Shown here: piece after piece, positions 51,644 to 59,915 of the stretch
Layout of the letters: the number at the start of each line of letters is the position of its first letter
How positions within the stretch are numbered: position 1 is the first letter of the stretch
From: Mycolicibacterium peregrinum
GTDB taxonomy: Bacteria > Actinomycetota > Actinomycetes > Mycobacteriales > Mycobacteriaceae
Reading direction: 5' to 3'
Length of the DNA stretch: 64,000 nucleotides
NCBI RefSeq assembly: GCF_002102345.1
Contig: NZ_LQPP01000048.1
Span: 124,001 to 188,000, forward strand
Position numbers and translations under genes: made by a program
The notes under the pieces: model-generated
Seen by the model: the letters and a program-made list of their open reading frames with translations, nothing else
Database searches by the model: none
What the model was told of the DNA's origin: nothing

Positions 51644-52372
51644 ATGACCGCACTTCACGACACTACCGCTGCCGCAATGGAAGACGCCGACCCGCTCAAG
51701 AAGCCCGTCATCGAGGTCAGCAATGTATGGAAACTACACAAGCTCGGCGACGAGGTGGTCAAGGCCCTCGTCGCCGCCGAACTCCAGGTGATGCCGGGGG
51801 AGTTCGTCTGTCTGATGGGCCCGAGTGGCAGCGGAAAGTCCACACTGCTCAACATCATCGGCGGGCTTGACCGTCCGACCAAGGGCATTGTCACGCTCAA
51901 CGGACAGGACACCGGGCAACTGTCCGAAAGCCAGTTCGCCGCGCTGCGGCACGACACCATCGGCTTCATCTTCCAGAGCTACAACCTGATCCCGTTCCTC
52001 TCCGCGGTCGAGAACGTCGAACTACCGCTGATGTTCGAGCCGTACGACCGGAAGTCGTTGCGCAAGCGCGCAACCGAACTGCTCGAACTGGTGGGCCTCG
52101 GGCACCGGGTGCATCACCAGCCCACCAAGATGTCGGGTGGTGAACAGCAGCGCACCGCCATCGCACGATCGCTGATCAGCAATCCGACCTTGGTATTGGC
52201 CGACGAGCCGACGGCCAATCTCGACCACCGCACGGGGGAGACGGTGGTGCGCATGCTGCGTGACTTGTGCTCGACATTGGGCGTCACGGTCGTCGCAAGC
52301 ACCCACGATCCCACGGTGGCCGACGAAGCGAGCCGTGTAGTCCGGATGCGAGACGGACGAATCGTCAACTGA
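51644..52372 (+). CDS. ABC transporter ATP-binding protein, LolD/MacB type
   Basis: A 242-residue ATPase with Walker A GPSGSGKST, Q-loop FIFQSYNLIPFLSAVENVELPLMF, signature MSGGEQQRTAIARSL, Walker B LVLADEPTANLD and STHDPTVAD. The family drives FtsX-type permeases such as those encoded upstream. The APC permease gene begins 26 bases downstream, so the transporter is likely in the same operon as the amine genes. Confidence 0.92.
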   Translation: MTALHDTTAAAMEDADPLKKPVIEVSNVWKLHKLGDEVVKALVAAELQVMPGEFVCLMGPSGSGKSTLLNIIGGLDRPTKGIVTLNGQDTGQLSESQFAALRHDTIGFIFQSYNLIPFLSAVENVELPLMFEPYDRKSLRKRATELLELVGLGHRVHHQPTKMSGGEQQRTAIARSLISNPTLVLADEPTANLDHRTGETVVRMLRDLCSTLGVTVVASTHDPTVADEASRVVRMRDGRIVN

Positions 52373-52398
52373 ATCAACGGTATTGGGAGACGAACTCA

Positions 52399-53937
52399 AT
52401 GACTCAAGAACTGGAGGCCGCGGCGCCGTCAGAGCGTGACAAGCTGATGACGACCGAGCTGGTCCCCGAACAGATCCTGCCCAAGGTGATGAGCACCTTC
52501 GGCCTGACCGCCGCCTACGTCTTCATCATCTGTTGGATCACCGGTTCCTCGGTGATGGCAACCGGCGGCTGGACCGCCATCCCCATGTGGGTGCTGGGCA
52601 TCCTCACCTTCCTGGTGCCTGCCGGCATGGCCGTGGTCGAACTCGGCAACCTGTGGCCCGGGCAGGGCGGTGTCTACATCTGGGCCACCCGGACGATGGG
52701 GGAGACCTGGGGCTTCATCGGCGGCTACCTGTCGTGGGTACCGGTGATCCTCAATGCGGCGTCATCGCCCGCGGTGGTCCTCTCATTCCTGTTGCTGGCC
52801 TTCCACACCGAGCTCGGCGTGATGACGAGCGTCATCCTGCAACTGGTGATCCTGTGGACGGTTGTCTGCCTGGCATTGGCGAAGCTCTCCGCCAACCAGC
52901 GGATCATGAACGTCGTCTTCGTGGTGTTCGGCATCCTCGCGCTGACGATCTTCGTCTCGGGTGTGCTCTTCGCGGTGAAGCACGGTTCGGCGACCCCGTT
53001 CAGCTGGTCCGAGGCGACGATTCCCAACTTCGCGGTATCGGGCTTCCTGTACGGCACCGTGCTGCTCTACCTGCTCGGGGTGGAGACGCCGTACAACATG
53101 GGTGCGGAGTTCCTGTCGGTGCGCAAGAGCGGCCCGCGGATGATCCTGTGGGGTTCGACGGCGCTGGTCGCCATCTACCTGCTGACGACGCTGGGCACGA
53201 TGATGGCGTTGCCCACCGCCGAGATCGACGCCGTGACAGGTGTCATCGGAATGCTCGACGTCGCGGGATTCCCCGGATTGATGGAGATCTGCGCAGTCGT
53301 ACTCGCCTTGATCATCGTCGTCGCGTTGATGACGTATCAGGTGGCCTACTCGCGGTTGATCTTCGTCTCCGGGCTGGAGCGGCACCTGCCGCGCATCTTC
53401 ACCCACCTGAACCCGCGCACCCGTAACCCGGTGTCCGCCATCCTGATCCAGGGTGTTATCTCGTCGCTGCTCATTGTCGGCTTGTATTCACAGAGCAGCC
53501 TGGTCAACACGACGATCTTCCTCCAGGGCGGGCTGTCGACCGTGTGGCTGCTTTCCGGCTTCTTCTTCCTCATCCCGGTGGTCGTCGCCCGCAAGAAGTA
53601 CGCGGATCGCTATGAGAACGAGAAGTTCTGGCGCATCCCCGGCGGCATGGTCGGCGTCTGGATCACCGTGATCGTCGGCACCCTCGGCACCATCGGCGGG
53701 GTCTACTACTCGTTCGCGAAATCATGGCTCACCAGTGCCGGGGTCGGGGATGCCGAGTGGATGAAGTGGGTGGGCAGTATCAGCCTGGGCATGTTTGCCC
53801 TCGGGCTGGCGGTCTACGTTTTCGGCCGCCGCTCGGCCCACAAGGTCTCCCAGGAAGATGCCCTGGCCCATCTCGCGGTGTTCGACCTCACCGCCGACAC
53901 CGAATCGACCGCAACCAAGGAGGATCTCTCCCGATGA
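52399..53937 (+). CDS. APC-family amino acid/amine permease
   Basis: A 512-residue transporter with about 12 membrane segments (for example FGLTAAYVFIICWITGSSVMATGG and VVELGNLWPGQGGVYIWATRTMG, the conserved APC helix 1-2 region). C-terminal cytoplasmic tail is Asp/Glu/Thr-rich. It imports an amino acid or amine by ion symport or exchange. Its stop overlaps the amine oxidase start by ATGA, so an amine substrate of that oxidase is the best guess. Confidence 0.88.
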   Translation: MTQELEAAAPSERDKLMTTELVPEQILPKVMSTFGLTAAYVFIICWITGSSVMATGGWTAIPMWVLGILTFLVPAGMAVVELGNLWPGQGGVYIWATRTMGETWGFIGGYLSWVPVILNAASSPAVVLSFLLLAFHTELGVMTSVILQLVILWTVVCLALAKLSANQRIMNVVFVVFGILALTIFVSGVLFAVKHGSATPFSWSEATIPNFAVSGFLYGTVLLYLLGVETPYNMGAEFLSVRKSGPRMILWGSTALVAIYLLTTLGTMMALPTAEIDAVTGVIGMLDVAGFPGLMEICAVVLALIIVVALMTYQVAYSRLIFVSGLERHLPRIFTHLNPRTRNPVSAILIQGVISSLLIVGLYSQSSLVNTTIFLQGGLSTVWLLSGFFFLIPVVVARKKYADRYENEKFWRIPGGMVGVWITVIVGTLGTIGGVYYSFAKSWLTSAGVGDAEWMKWVGSISLGMFALGLAVYVFGRRSAHKVSQEDALAHLAVFDLTADTESTATKEDLSR

Positions 53938-55910
53938 CCATGGACAGCACCCTGGTGCCGACCGAGTCCACCGACCGCAGCAGCCGCTATCCGCTCGATC
54001 CACTGAGCGGTGCCGAGATCGAGGCAGCCGCAGCCGTTATCGTCGAATCGGACTATGCCACACCGACGTTGAAATTCGTCATGATCCAGCTGGCCGAGCC
54101 GGCCAAGAATGCCGCGCTGTCGTTCGCAGGGATGTCCGACGTGCCGCGTCGGGCGTTCGTGACGATGTACGACGGTGCCGCCAAGCTGATCTATGAGGCT
54201 GTCGTCGACCTCGACGCGAGGGTGATCGATTCGTGGGTCTCGATTCCCGGCCGGTTCCCGTCCTATCTCGTCGAACACATGACGGGGGTGGAGGAGAAGG
54301 TGCGGGAGGACCCGCGGTGGCAGGAGGCGATGCGCAAACGGGGCGTCACCGATTTCAGCCTGGCGATGATCGACCCGTGGCCGGCCGGCTACTACGGTGC
54401 GCAGGACCACTACGAGAACTCTCCGCTGATCTGCCGACCGCTGACCTTCATGCGCGCGGCACCTTCGGAGAACGGCTACGCGCGGCCCGTCGAAGGATTG
54501 ATCGTCACTTTCGACCTGGACAACATGGAGGTCATCGACATCGAGGACCATGGCGCGGTTGCGTTACCGTCCAAGGGCGGCAACTATTCTGAGCAATTCA
54601 TGTTCACTCCCGACAATCGGCCGGCGTTCACGCAGTTTCGTGACGACGTCAAGACGATCGACATCACCCAACCGCACGGGCCCAGCTTCACCGTCGACGG
54701 ATGGAACGTCACCTGGCAGAAATGGTCGCTGCGAGTGGGGTTCAATCCCCGCGAGGGTCTGGTGCTGCACGAAGTCACCTACACGGACCGTGGTGAGGTA
54801 CGGCCCATCATGTATCGCGCCGCACTGTCGGAAATGGTCGTCCCATACGGTGATTCGTCGCCGACGCATTGGAACAAGAACGTCTTCGACATGGGCGAGG
54901 TGGGGATGGGCTTCTCCGCCAACCCGTTGACCCTGGGCTGTGACTGTCTCGGCGAGATCTACTACTTCGACGGTACGGTGAACGATTCCAGCGGCAACGC
55001 CGTCACCATTCCCAACGCCATCTGCATGCACGAGGAGGACTATGGGATCTCCTGGAAGCACACCGATTTCCGCACCGGGGAGGTCGAAGTCCGGCGGTCC
55101 CGGCGGCTGGTGATCTCGATGATCTGCACTGTCGGCAACTACGAGTACGGTTTCTTCTGGTACTTCTACAACGACGCGTCCATCGAGATGGAGGTCAAAC
55201 TCACCGGCGTGCTGACCACCGGCGCGGTTCCCGACGGGGAGACCCCGCGTTGGGGCAAGATGGTGGCGCCGGGGATGTACGGCCCCAACCATCAGCACTT
55301 CTTCAACTTCCGCATGGACATGAGCATCGACGGTCCGGGAAACAGTGTGTACGAGGTGGATTCGATCCCCGAGCCGGACCCGGAACGGAACCCGCACCAC
55401 AATGCCTGGATTACCCGGGACACCCTGGTGGCCTCGGAGTCCGAAGGCGCCCGGGACTGGGAGTACTCGACCGGCCGGTACTGGAAGGTGGTCAATCCGT
55501 CCAAGCTCAACGAGTTCGGTGCACCGGTCGGCTACAAGCTGATGCCCAAGGACATCGTCCCGGTCATGGTGCAGGAGGGCTCGGTGATCTACGACCGGGC
55601 CCGGTTCGTCCAGCACAACCTGTGGGTGACCCGGTATGACCCCAAGGAACTCTTCGCCGCGGGGGACTACATGTATCAGTGCGCCGAGGCCCAGGGTCTG
55701 CCGCAGTATGTCTCCGACGACGCGCCGCTGACGGACGCCGACATCGTGCTCTGGTACACCGTCGGCGCCCACCACGTGGTCTGCCCGGAGGACTGGCCGG
55801 TGATGCCGTGCCACTACACCGGCTTCAAGCTCAAACCGGTGGGATTCTTCGACGGCAATCCGGCCCTGGACGTTCCGCCCTCACCGCCGGCGGCCTGCCA
55901 CCACCACTGA
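53934..55910 (+). CDS. Copper amine oxidase
   Basis: Oxidises primary amines to aldehydes, ammonia and H2O2 using Cu2+ and topaquinone. The 658-residue chain has N2/N3-like domains, the catalytic Asp in FDMGEVGMG and the cofactor-precursor motif TVGNYEYG: Tyr403 becomes TPQ. Cu ligands are H453 and H455 in NHQHFFNFR and H627 in MPCHYTGFKL. No signal peptide is visible, so it should act in the cytoplasm. The sequence ends in HHH. AAGGAGGA precedes ATG 53934, which overlaps the permease gene. The terminator 20 bases downstream ends the unit. Confidence 0.95.
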   Translation: MTMDSTLVPTESTDRSSRYPLDPLSGAEIEAAAAVIVESDYATPTLKFVMIQLAEPAKNAALSFAGMSDVPRRAFVTMYDGAAKLIYEAVVDLDARVIDSWVSIPGRFPSYLVEHMTGVEEKVREDPRWQEAMRKRGVTDFSLAMIDPWPAGYYGAQDHYENSPLICRPLTFMRAAPSENGYARPVEGLIVTFDLDNMEVIDIEDHGAVALPSKGGNYSEQFMFTPDNRPAFTQFRDDVKTIDITQPHGPSFTVDGWNVTWQKWSLRVGFNPREGLVLHEVTYTDRGEVRPIMYRAALSEMVVPYGDSSPTHWNKNVFDMGEVGMGFSANPLTLGCDCLGEIYYFDGTVNDSSGNAVTIPNAICMHEEDYGISWKHTDFRTGEVEVRRSRRLVISMICTVGNYEYGFFWYFYNDASIEMEVKLTGVLTTGAVPDGETPRWGKMVAPGMYGPNHQHFFNFRMDMSIDGPGNSVYEVDSIPEPDPERNPHHNAWITRDTLVASESEGARDWEYSTGRYWKVVNPSKLNEFGAPVGYKLMPKDIVPVMVQEGSVIYDRARFVQHNLWVTRYDPKELFAAGDYMYQCAEAQGLPQYVSDDAPLTDADIVLWYTVGAHHVVCPEDWPVMPCHYTGFKLKPVGFFDGNPALDVPPSPPAACHHH

Positions 55911-55929
55911 GTAACGGGCCCTGACCCGT

Positions 55930-55968
55930 GCGGACGCCCCCGAACACCGGTGAATCGGGGGCGTCCGC
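55930..55968 (+). terminator. Perfect 14-bp hairpin after the amine oxidase gene
   Basis: GCGGACGCCCCCGA (55930-55943) pairs exactly with 55955-55968 across an 11-base loop containing CACCGGTG. There is no U-run after it, a common arrangement in mycobacterial terminators. It separates the amine-oxidase unit from the 56064 module. Confidence 0.75.
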
Positions 55969-56063
55969 TCCTGCTCGCGCGGACATTTCGTCAACTGCCG
56001 GGGCAGCCAGTGCCGGCTTGCTCTTATGATGACCGTCAGGTGTCAGAGTTTGCGGGGGTGTGA

Positions 56064-56618
56064 ATGACGTCTGGGCCAGACGAGCAGTGGAACCAGGTCG
56101 GCGAGGGATCGATTCGTTGGCAGGATCCGGCCACCGCCACGCCACGGCCTCCGACCGTGGCCGAGGCGCGGCAGCGCGACAAGATGCAGAAGGAGCGCGA
56201 GGCCGCCGAGGCATGGGCCAGGCAGCAGGAGGAGACGCGCGAACAGCGTGCCGCCACCGGCAAGAAGATCCTGATGGGCTCGGTGGCGGTGGTCGGTGTG
56301 GTCGGAGTCATCGCGCTGGGCTACCACTTGTTGCACAAAGAGGAAATTGCGGCGTCGTGCGTCAAGGACGGCACCAATGAGGTGGTGCCCGATTCGTATT
56401 GCTCCAGCGGCCACAGCGGCTCCGGGGGCACCTTCATCTACCTCGGTTCGCCATACCGGTACTACTACGGCGGCAACAACAGCGGCGTCGGCACCATTGC
56501 CCGGGGCGGGACCATCGAACAGCCCAAGGGCACCACGGCCAAGACCAAGTCGGGGACGTCGATCTCACGCGGCGGTTTCGGCTCGTCGTCGAGCTACGGC
56601 AAGAGTTCGGGGAGCTGA
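56064..56618 (+). CDS. DUF1190/YgiB-like membrane protein with C-terminal RGGFG motif
   Basis: A 184-residue protein: cytoplasmic Gln/Glu/Arg-rich coiled-coil-like region (about 30-66), one TM helix (70-90), two Cys (99 and 113) and a Gly/Ser/Tyr-rich tail ending with ISRGGFGSSSSYGKSSGS. The RGGFG at 169-173 resembles the VTRGGFGES block near the C-terminus of E. coli YgiB/YjfM (DUF1190), whose genes pair with GspS-like ligases as here. Overall similarity is low and the match rests on the tail, the Cys region and the context. The ligase starts in the base after its stop. Confidence 0.65.
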   Translation: MTSGPDEQWNQVGEGSIRWQDPATATPRPPTVAEARQRDKMQKEREAAEAWARQQEETREQRAATGKKILMGSVAVVGVVGVIALGYHLLHKEEIAASCVKDGTNEVVPDSYCSSGHSGSGGTFIYLGSPYRYYYGGNNSGVGTIARGGTIEQPKGTTAKTKSGTSISRGGFGSSSSYGKSSGS

Positions 56619-57782
56619 ATGCACCGCCAACGCAGTTCCCCGCGACCAGGCTGGGAACAGATCGTCGCCGACCAGGGCATGTGTTATGGCACTCCGGCAC
56701 GCGACGCGGCCGGTGCCGACCGCCCGTACTGGGACGAGTCGGTGCACTACGTCTTCGACATGGACGAGGTGCTGTCGATCGAGGCCTCGGTCGAGGTGCT
56801 GCACTCGATGTGTCTGGAGGCTGTCGAGCACGTCGTGCTGACCGGGCGCTACCGCGACTTCGGGCTTCCCGAGTGGAGCTGGGAGCACATCGAGAAGTCG
56901 TGGCGGCGCAGCGACCCGCATCTCTACGGCAGATTCGACCTGCGCTACGACGGTCGTCGGCCGCCGGTTCTGCTGGAATACAACGCCGATACGCCCACCA
57001 CACTGCTGGAGGCGGCGATCCTGCAGTGGCACTGGAAGACCGACGTCTACCCGGCCGACGATCAGTGGAACTCGTTGCACGAGAAGCTGGTTGCCCGCTG
57101 GGCTGAGGTCCGTGACCGCCTGCCGGGCGCTGAGACCTACTTCACCTGGTCGGGTGCCGAGCACACCGGTGAGGATCACGTCACCGTGGCCTACCTCCAG
57201 GAGTGCGCAGCAGAAGCCGGCCTGCACACCGTGGGCCTGGCCATCGAGGACATCGGGTTCGACCGCGACCTCGACCGGTTCGTCGACCTGGAGGAAGCTC
57301 CGATGTCGTCGATCTTCAAGCTCTACCCGTGGGAGTGGATGCTCGACGACGATTTCGGCCGTCGGGCCGTCGAATCGTTGCCGGCCACCATGTGGGTGGA
57401 ACCACTGTGGAAGACGCTGCTGAGCAACAAGGCGATCCTGGCCGTGCTGTGGGAGATGTATCCGGGGCATCCGAATCTGCTGCCCGCTTACGTCGACGAC
57501 CCGCACGAGCTCACTGACTACGTTCGCAAACCGAAGCTGGGCCGCGAGGGCGCCAACATCACCATCGTCGGCGCAGGCTTCGAGACCGAGACCGGCGGTG
57601 TCTACGGCGAAGAGGGCTACGTGTACCAGTTGCTCGATCCGCTACCGCAATTCGACGACATGCGCCCCGCGTTGGGGGCGTGGATCGTCGGCGACGAATC
57701 TGCCGGACTCGGGATCCGCGAGACCTCGGGTCTCGTCACCGACAACGGCGCTGCCTTTGTGCCACACCGCATCCCGCAGTGA
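56619..57782 (+). CDS. Glutathionylspermidine-synthase-like ATP-grasp ligase (YgiC/YjfC type)
   Basis: A 387-residue ATP-dependent amide/peptide ligase related to the synthetase half of GspS. Typical blocks are RFDLRYDG near residue 105, LLEYNADTPTTLLEA (119-131), SSIFKLYPWEWML (230-242) and GREGANI (308-314) with downstream GYVYQLLDPLPQFD. The amidase domain of bifunctional GspS is absent, as in YgiC/YjfC. It probably ligates an amine or amino acid to a peptide carboxylate; acceptor unknown, perhaps the C-terminus of the neighbouring RGGFG protein. No glutathione is made by mycobacteria, so glutathionylspermidine synthesis is unlikely. Confidence 0.88.
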   Translation: MHRQRSSPRPGWEQIVADQGMCYGTPARDAAGADRPYWDESVHYVFDMDEVLSIEASVEVLHSMCLEAVEHVVLTGRYRDFGLPEWSWEHIEKSWRRSDPHLYGRFDLRYDGRRPPVLLEYNADTPTTLLEAAILQWHWKTDVYPADDQWNSLHEKLVARWAEVRDRLPGAETYFTWSGAEHTGEDHVTVAYLQECAAEAGLHTVGLAIEDIGFDRDLDRFVDLEEAPMSSIFKLYPWEWMLDDDFGRRAVESLPATMWVEPLWKTLLSNKAILAVLWEMYPGHPNLLPAYVDDPHELTDYVRKPKLGREGANITIVGAGFETETGGVYGEEGYVYQLLDPLPQFDDMRPALGAWIVGDESAGLGIRETSGLVTDNGAAFVPHRIPQ

Positions 57783-57798
57783 CCCGGAAGGAATACCT

Positions 57799-58254
57799 AT
57801 GACAACCACTCTGGTTGCGCTCGACTCCGATTACTGGTCGGTTCTCGGCCACGGCGTCTCGGCGATCGTGTTGTACACGATTGTCGGTGTGGCACTGATG
57901 GTCCTGGGTTTCTACGTGATCGACTGGACCACACCCGGGCCATTGCGGACCTTGGTACGAGCGGGCCGCCCGAATGCTGCCGCTGTGACGGCCTCCGGCG
58001 TGGTGTCGATGGCATTCATCATCGTTCTCGCCATCTACTCCTCGTCGGGCGACCTCGTCCAGGGCCTCATCATGACGCTGGTGTTCGGGCTCTTGGGCAT
58101 TGCGGCCCAGGCGTTTTCGGTCCGGCTCATCGGTGCGATCAAAGGTATCGACATCGGCATGGTGCTGGCCTCCGAGCGGTTCACGCCCCAGGTCCTGGTC
58201 GTGACGGCTTCCTACCTGGCTTTCGGGCTGATCGTCGCGGCGGCGATCCTGTAG
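57799..58254 (+). CDS. DUF350 (YjfL-like) membrane protein
   Basis: A 151-residue membrane protein with four TM helices (AIVLYTIVGVALMVLGFYVID, SMAFIIVLAIYSS, GLIMTLVFGLLGIAAQAFSVRLIG and LVVTASYLAFGLIVAAAIL) and a charged loop (IKGIDIGMVLASERF), the DUF350 pattern. E. coli yjfL (DUF350) lies in the same cluster as yjfM and yjfC. GGAAGGAA lies upstream of ATG 57799, 16 bases after the ligase. Function unknown. Confidence 0.85.
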   Translation: MTTTLVALDSDYWSVLGHGVSAIVLYTIVGVALMVLGFYVIDWTTPGPLRTLVRAGRPNAAAVTASGVVSMAFIIVLAIYSSSGDLVQGLIMTLVFGLLGIAAQAFSVRLIGAIKGIDIGMVLASERFTPQVLVVTASYLAFGLIVAAAIL

Positions 58255-58260
58255 CTCGCG

Positions 58261-59382
58261 CTACAGGGTCCGGCACACTTCGGCGGCCGCACGGGTCAGC
58301 GCGGCCGGGCCGTCACGCAACGCCTGCTCCAGCGGGGTGCCCGGCGCGGTGATGGCGACCAGCTTCGCCACCCCGTTGGCCAGCAGGACGTCGGCGTCGG
58401 GGGACACCCGACCGGCGAAGATCACCACCTGGGTGCCGGTGTGCGCGGCGACCCGGGCGACTCCGAACGGAGTCTTGCCCAGCATGGTCTGGGCGTCCAC
58501 GCTGCCCTCCCCGGTGAACACCCAGTCCGCTCCGATCAGTGCCTGCGCCAGCCCAACGGTCTCGGCGATCACCTCGACACCCGGGTCGCATTCGGCGGCA
58601 AGGAATTCCATCAGCCCGAAGCCCAGACCCCCGGCGGCCCCGGCGCCCGGGCGTTCGGGCCGGGCGTGGCCGAGAGCGGTCTGGGTCACTTCGACCAGGC
58701 GGGCCAGGGCGGCTTCGAGGGTCGCGACGTCCGAGGGATCGGCTCCCTTCTGCGGTCCGAAAACCGCACTCGCACCGCCGGTGCCGAGCAGCGGTGCCGT
58801 GACGTCGGAGGCGATCCGGACCTGCACTTCGGCGAGCCGGGGATCCAGGCCGCCGACCTCAATGTGGTGCAGCCGGGTCAGTGCTGCGCCACCGGGTGGC
58901 AGGGCGGCTCCGTCGTTGTCGGTGAAGGCGGCGCCGAGCGCGGTGAGCATGCCGGCCCCGCCGTCGTTGGTCGCCGAACCGCCGATGCCGATCAGCAAAT
59001 CGGTCGCGCCGCGCTCCAGGGCTGAGGTGATGAGCTGTCCGACTCCGAAGGTGCTGGCGCGCAGGATATCTCGATCCTCCGGCGCCACCAGCTCGAGACC
59101 GGAGGCGGCGGCCATCTCGATCACGGCCAGGCGACGCTCGGCAACGTAGCCGTAGGTGGCCGCGACCGGGCGGCCGAGCGGGTCCTGCACCGTCTCGGTG
59201 ATGCGGTCACCGCCGAGCGCGTCGACGACGGCGTCGACGGTGCCTTCACCGCCATCGGCCATCGGCACCCCGATGCATTCGGCATCGGGCAGTGCCGACC
59301 GGACGCCCTCGCGCAGCGCTGCGACCGCCTGCGACGCGGTCATCGACTCCTTGAACGAGTCCGGGGCCAGCACGATCTTCAT
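58261..59382 (-). CDS. Glycerate kinase (GlxK family)
   Basis: Phosphorylates D-glycerate. The 373-residue protein has MKIVLAPDSFKESMTASQAV, MADGGEGTVDAV, IGIGGSATNDGGAGML (phosphate-binding, about residue 130) and a C-terminal VFAGRVSPDADVL, standard for type-1 glycerate kinases. It is convergent with the DUF350 gene, six bases from its end. No glyoxylate-pathway neighbours. Confidence 0.92.
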   Translation of the reverse strand: MKIVLAPDSFKESMTASQAVAALREGVRSALPDAECIGVPMADGGEGTVDAVVDALGGDRITETVQDPLGRPVAATYGYVAERRLAVIEMAAASGLELVAPEDRDILRASTFGVGQLITSALERGATDLLIGIGGSATNDGGAGMLTALGAAFTDNDGAALPPGGAALTRLHHIEVGGLDPRLAEVQVRIASDVTAPLLGTGGASAVFGPQKGADPSDVATLEAALARLVEVTQTALGHARPERPGAGAAGGLGFGLMEFLAAECDPGVEVIAETVGLAQALIGADWVFTGEGSVDAQTMLGKTPFGVARVAAHTGTQVVIFAGRVSPDADVLLANGVAKLVAITAPGTPLEQALRDGPAALTRAAAEVCRTL

Positions 59383-59438
59383 CGGCTGGCGACATTACCG
59401 ACTGTGGCGCCACACGGCGCGCCAGACGGCATGCCCGT

Positions 59439-59870
59439 TCAGGGAACGGCGTGGGCCAACAGCCGCTTGAGTTCGCGTCGCTGCTCGGTGTCGAGGCGAT
59501 CGAGCACCTCCTCCTCGGCGGCGTACACGGCGGCTTCGGCGCGTGCGAGCAATTCGGCGCCCTCGGCGGTCAGCTCGGCGGGCAGCGCGCGTCCGGAGTC
59601 GACGGTGGCGGGCCTGCGTACCGCCCCTCGGTCTTGTAGCCCGCGCAGCACGTTGTTCATCGCCTGCGGTGACACGTTCGTGTGGCGCGCGAGCTCGGCG
59701 TTGGACTGGCCCGGGGCCATGGACAGGATGCGCAGGCAGACGAACTCGGGCAGTTTGAGGCCCAGCGGTTGCAGTTGCGCGGAGACCCGTGGCTGCAGCA
59801 CCGCGACCACGCGATACATCAAGTAGCCGAGTGGCTGCTCCTCCAGGGCGGCTCCCTTATCGGAGTTCAT
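59439..59870 (-). CDS. MarR-family transcriptional regulator
   Basis: A 143-residue winged-helix protein: GYLMYRVVAVLQPRVSAQLQPLGLKLPEFVCLRILS, then HTH QSNAELARHTNVSPQAMNNVLRGLQDRGAVRR and the wing RALPAELTAEGAELL. Position among amiC and pyrH matches Rv2887. It is divergent from a methyltransferase 46 bases away and probably represses it. ATG 59870 is preferred; upstream ATG 59879 and TTG 59894 are also open, and no Shine-Dalgarno is present, so a leaderless mRNA is possible. Confidence 0.85.
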   Translation of the reverse strand: MNSDKGAALEEQPLGYLMYRVVAVLQPRVSAQLQPLGLKLPEFVCLRILSMAPGQSNAELARHTNVSPQAMNNVLRGLQDRGAVRRPATVDSGRALPAELTAEGAELLARAEAAVYAAEEEVLDRLDTEQRRELKRLLAHAVP

Positions 59871-59887
59871 ATCAAGCATATTGACAC

Positions 59888-59906
59888 ATATCAACTAGGT
59901 TGATAT
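59888..59906. promoter_or_regulatory. MarR-type operator palindrome
   Basis: ATATCAAC-TAG-GTTGATAT is a perfect 8-bp inverted repeat between the MarR gene and the methyltransferase, ending ten bases before ATG 59916. A related half-site pair, TCAA-GCATA-TTGA, lies at 59872-59884. Both would cover the divergent promoters, as expected for a repressor controlling itself and its neighbour. Confidence 0.7.
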
Positions 59907-59915
59907 ACCGGACGT

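Noticed and set aside
54564..55814. 416-codon minus-strand frame within the amine oxidase
   Set aside because: Overlaps TPQ and copper-ligand codons of a clearly real gene, and its own composition is not protein-like.
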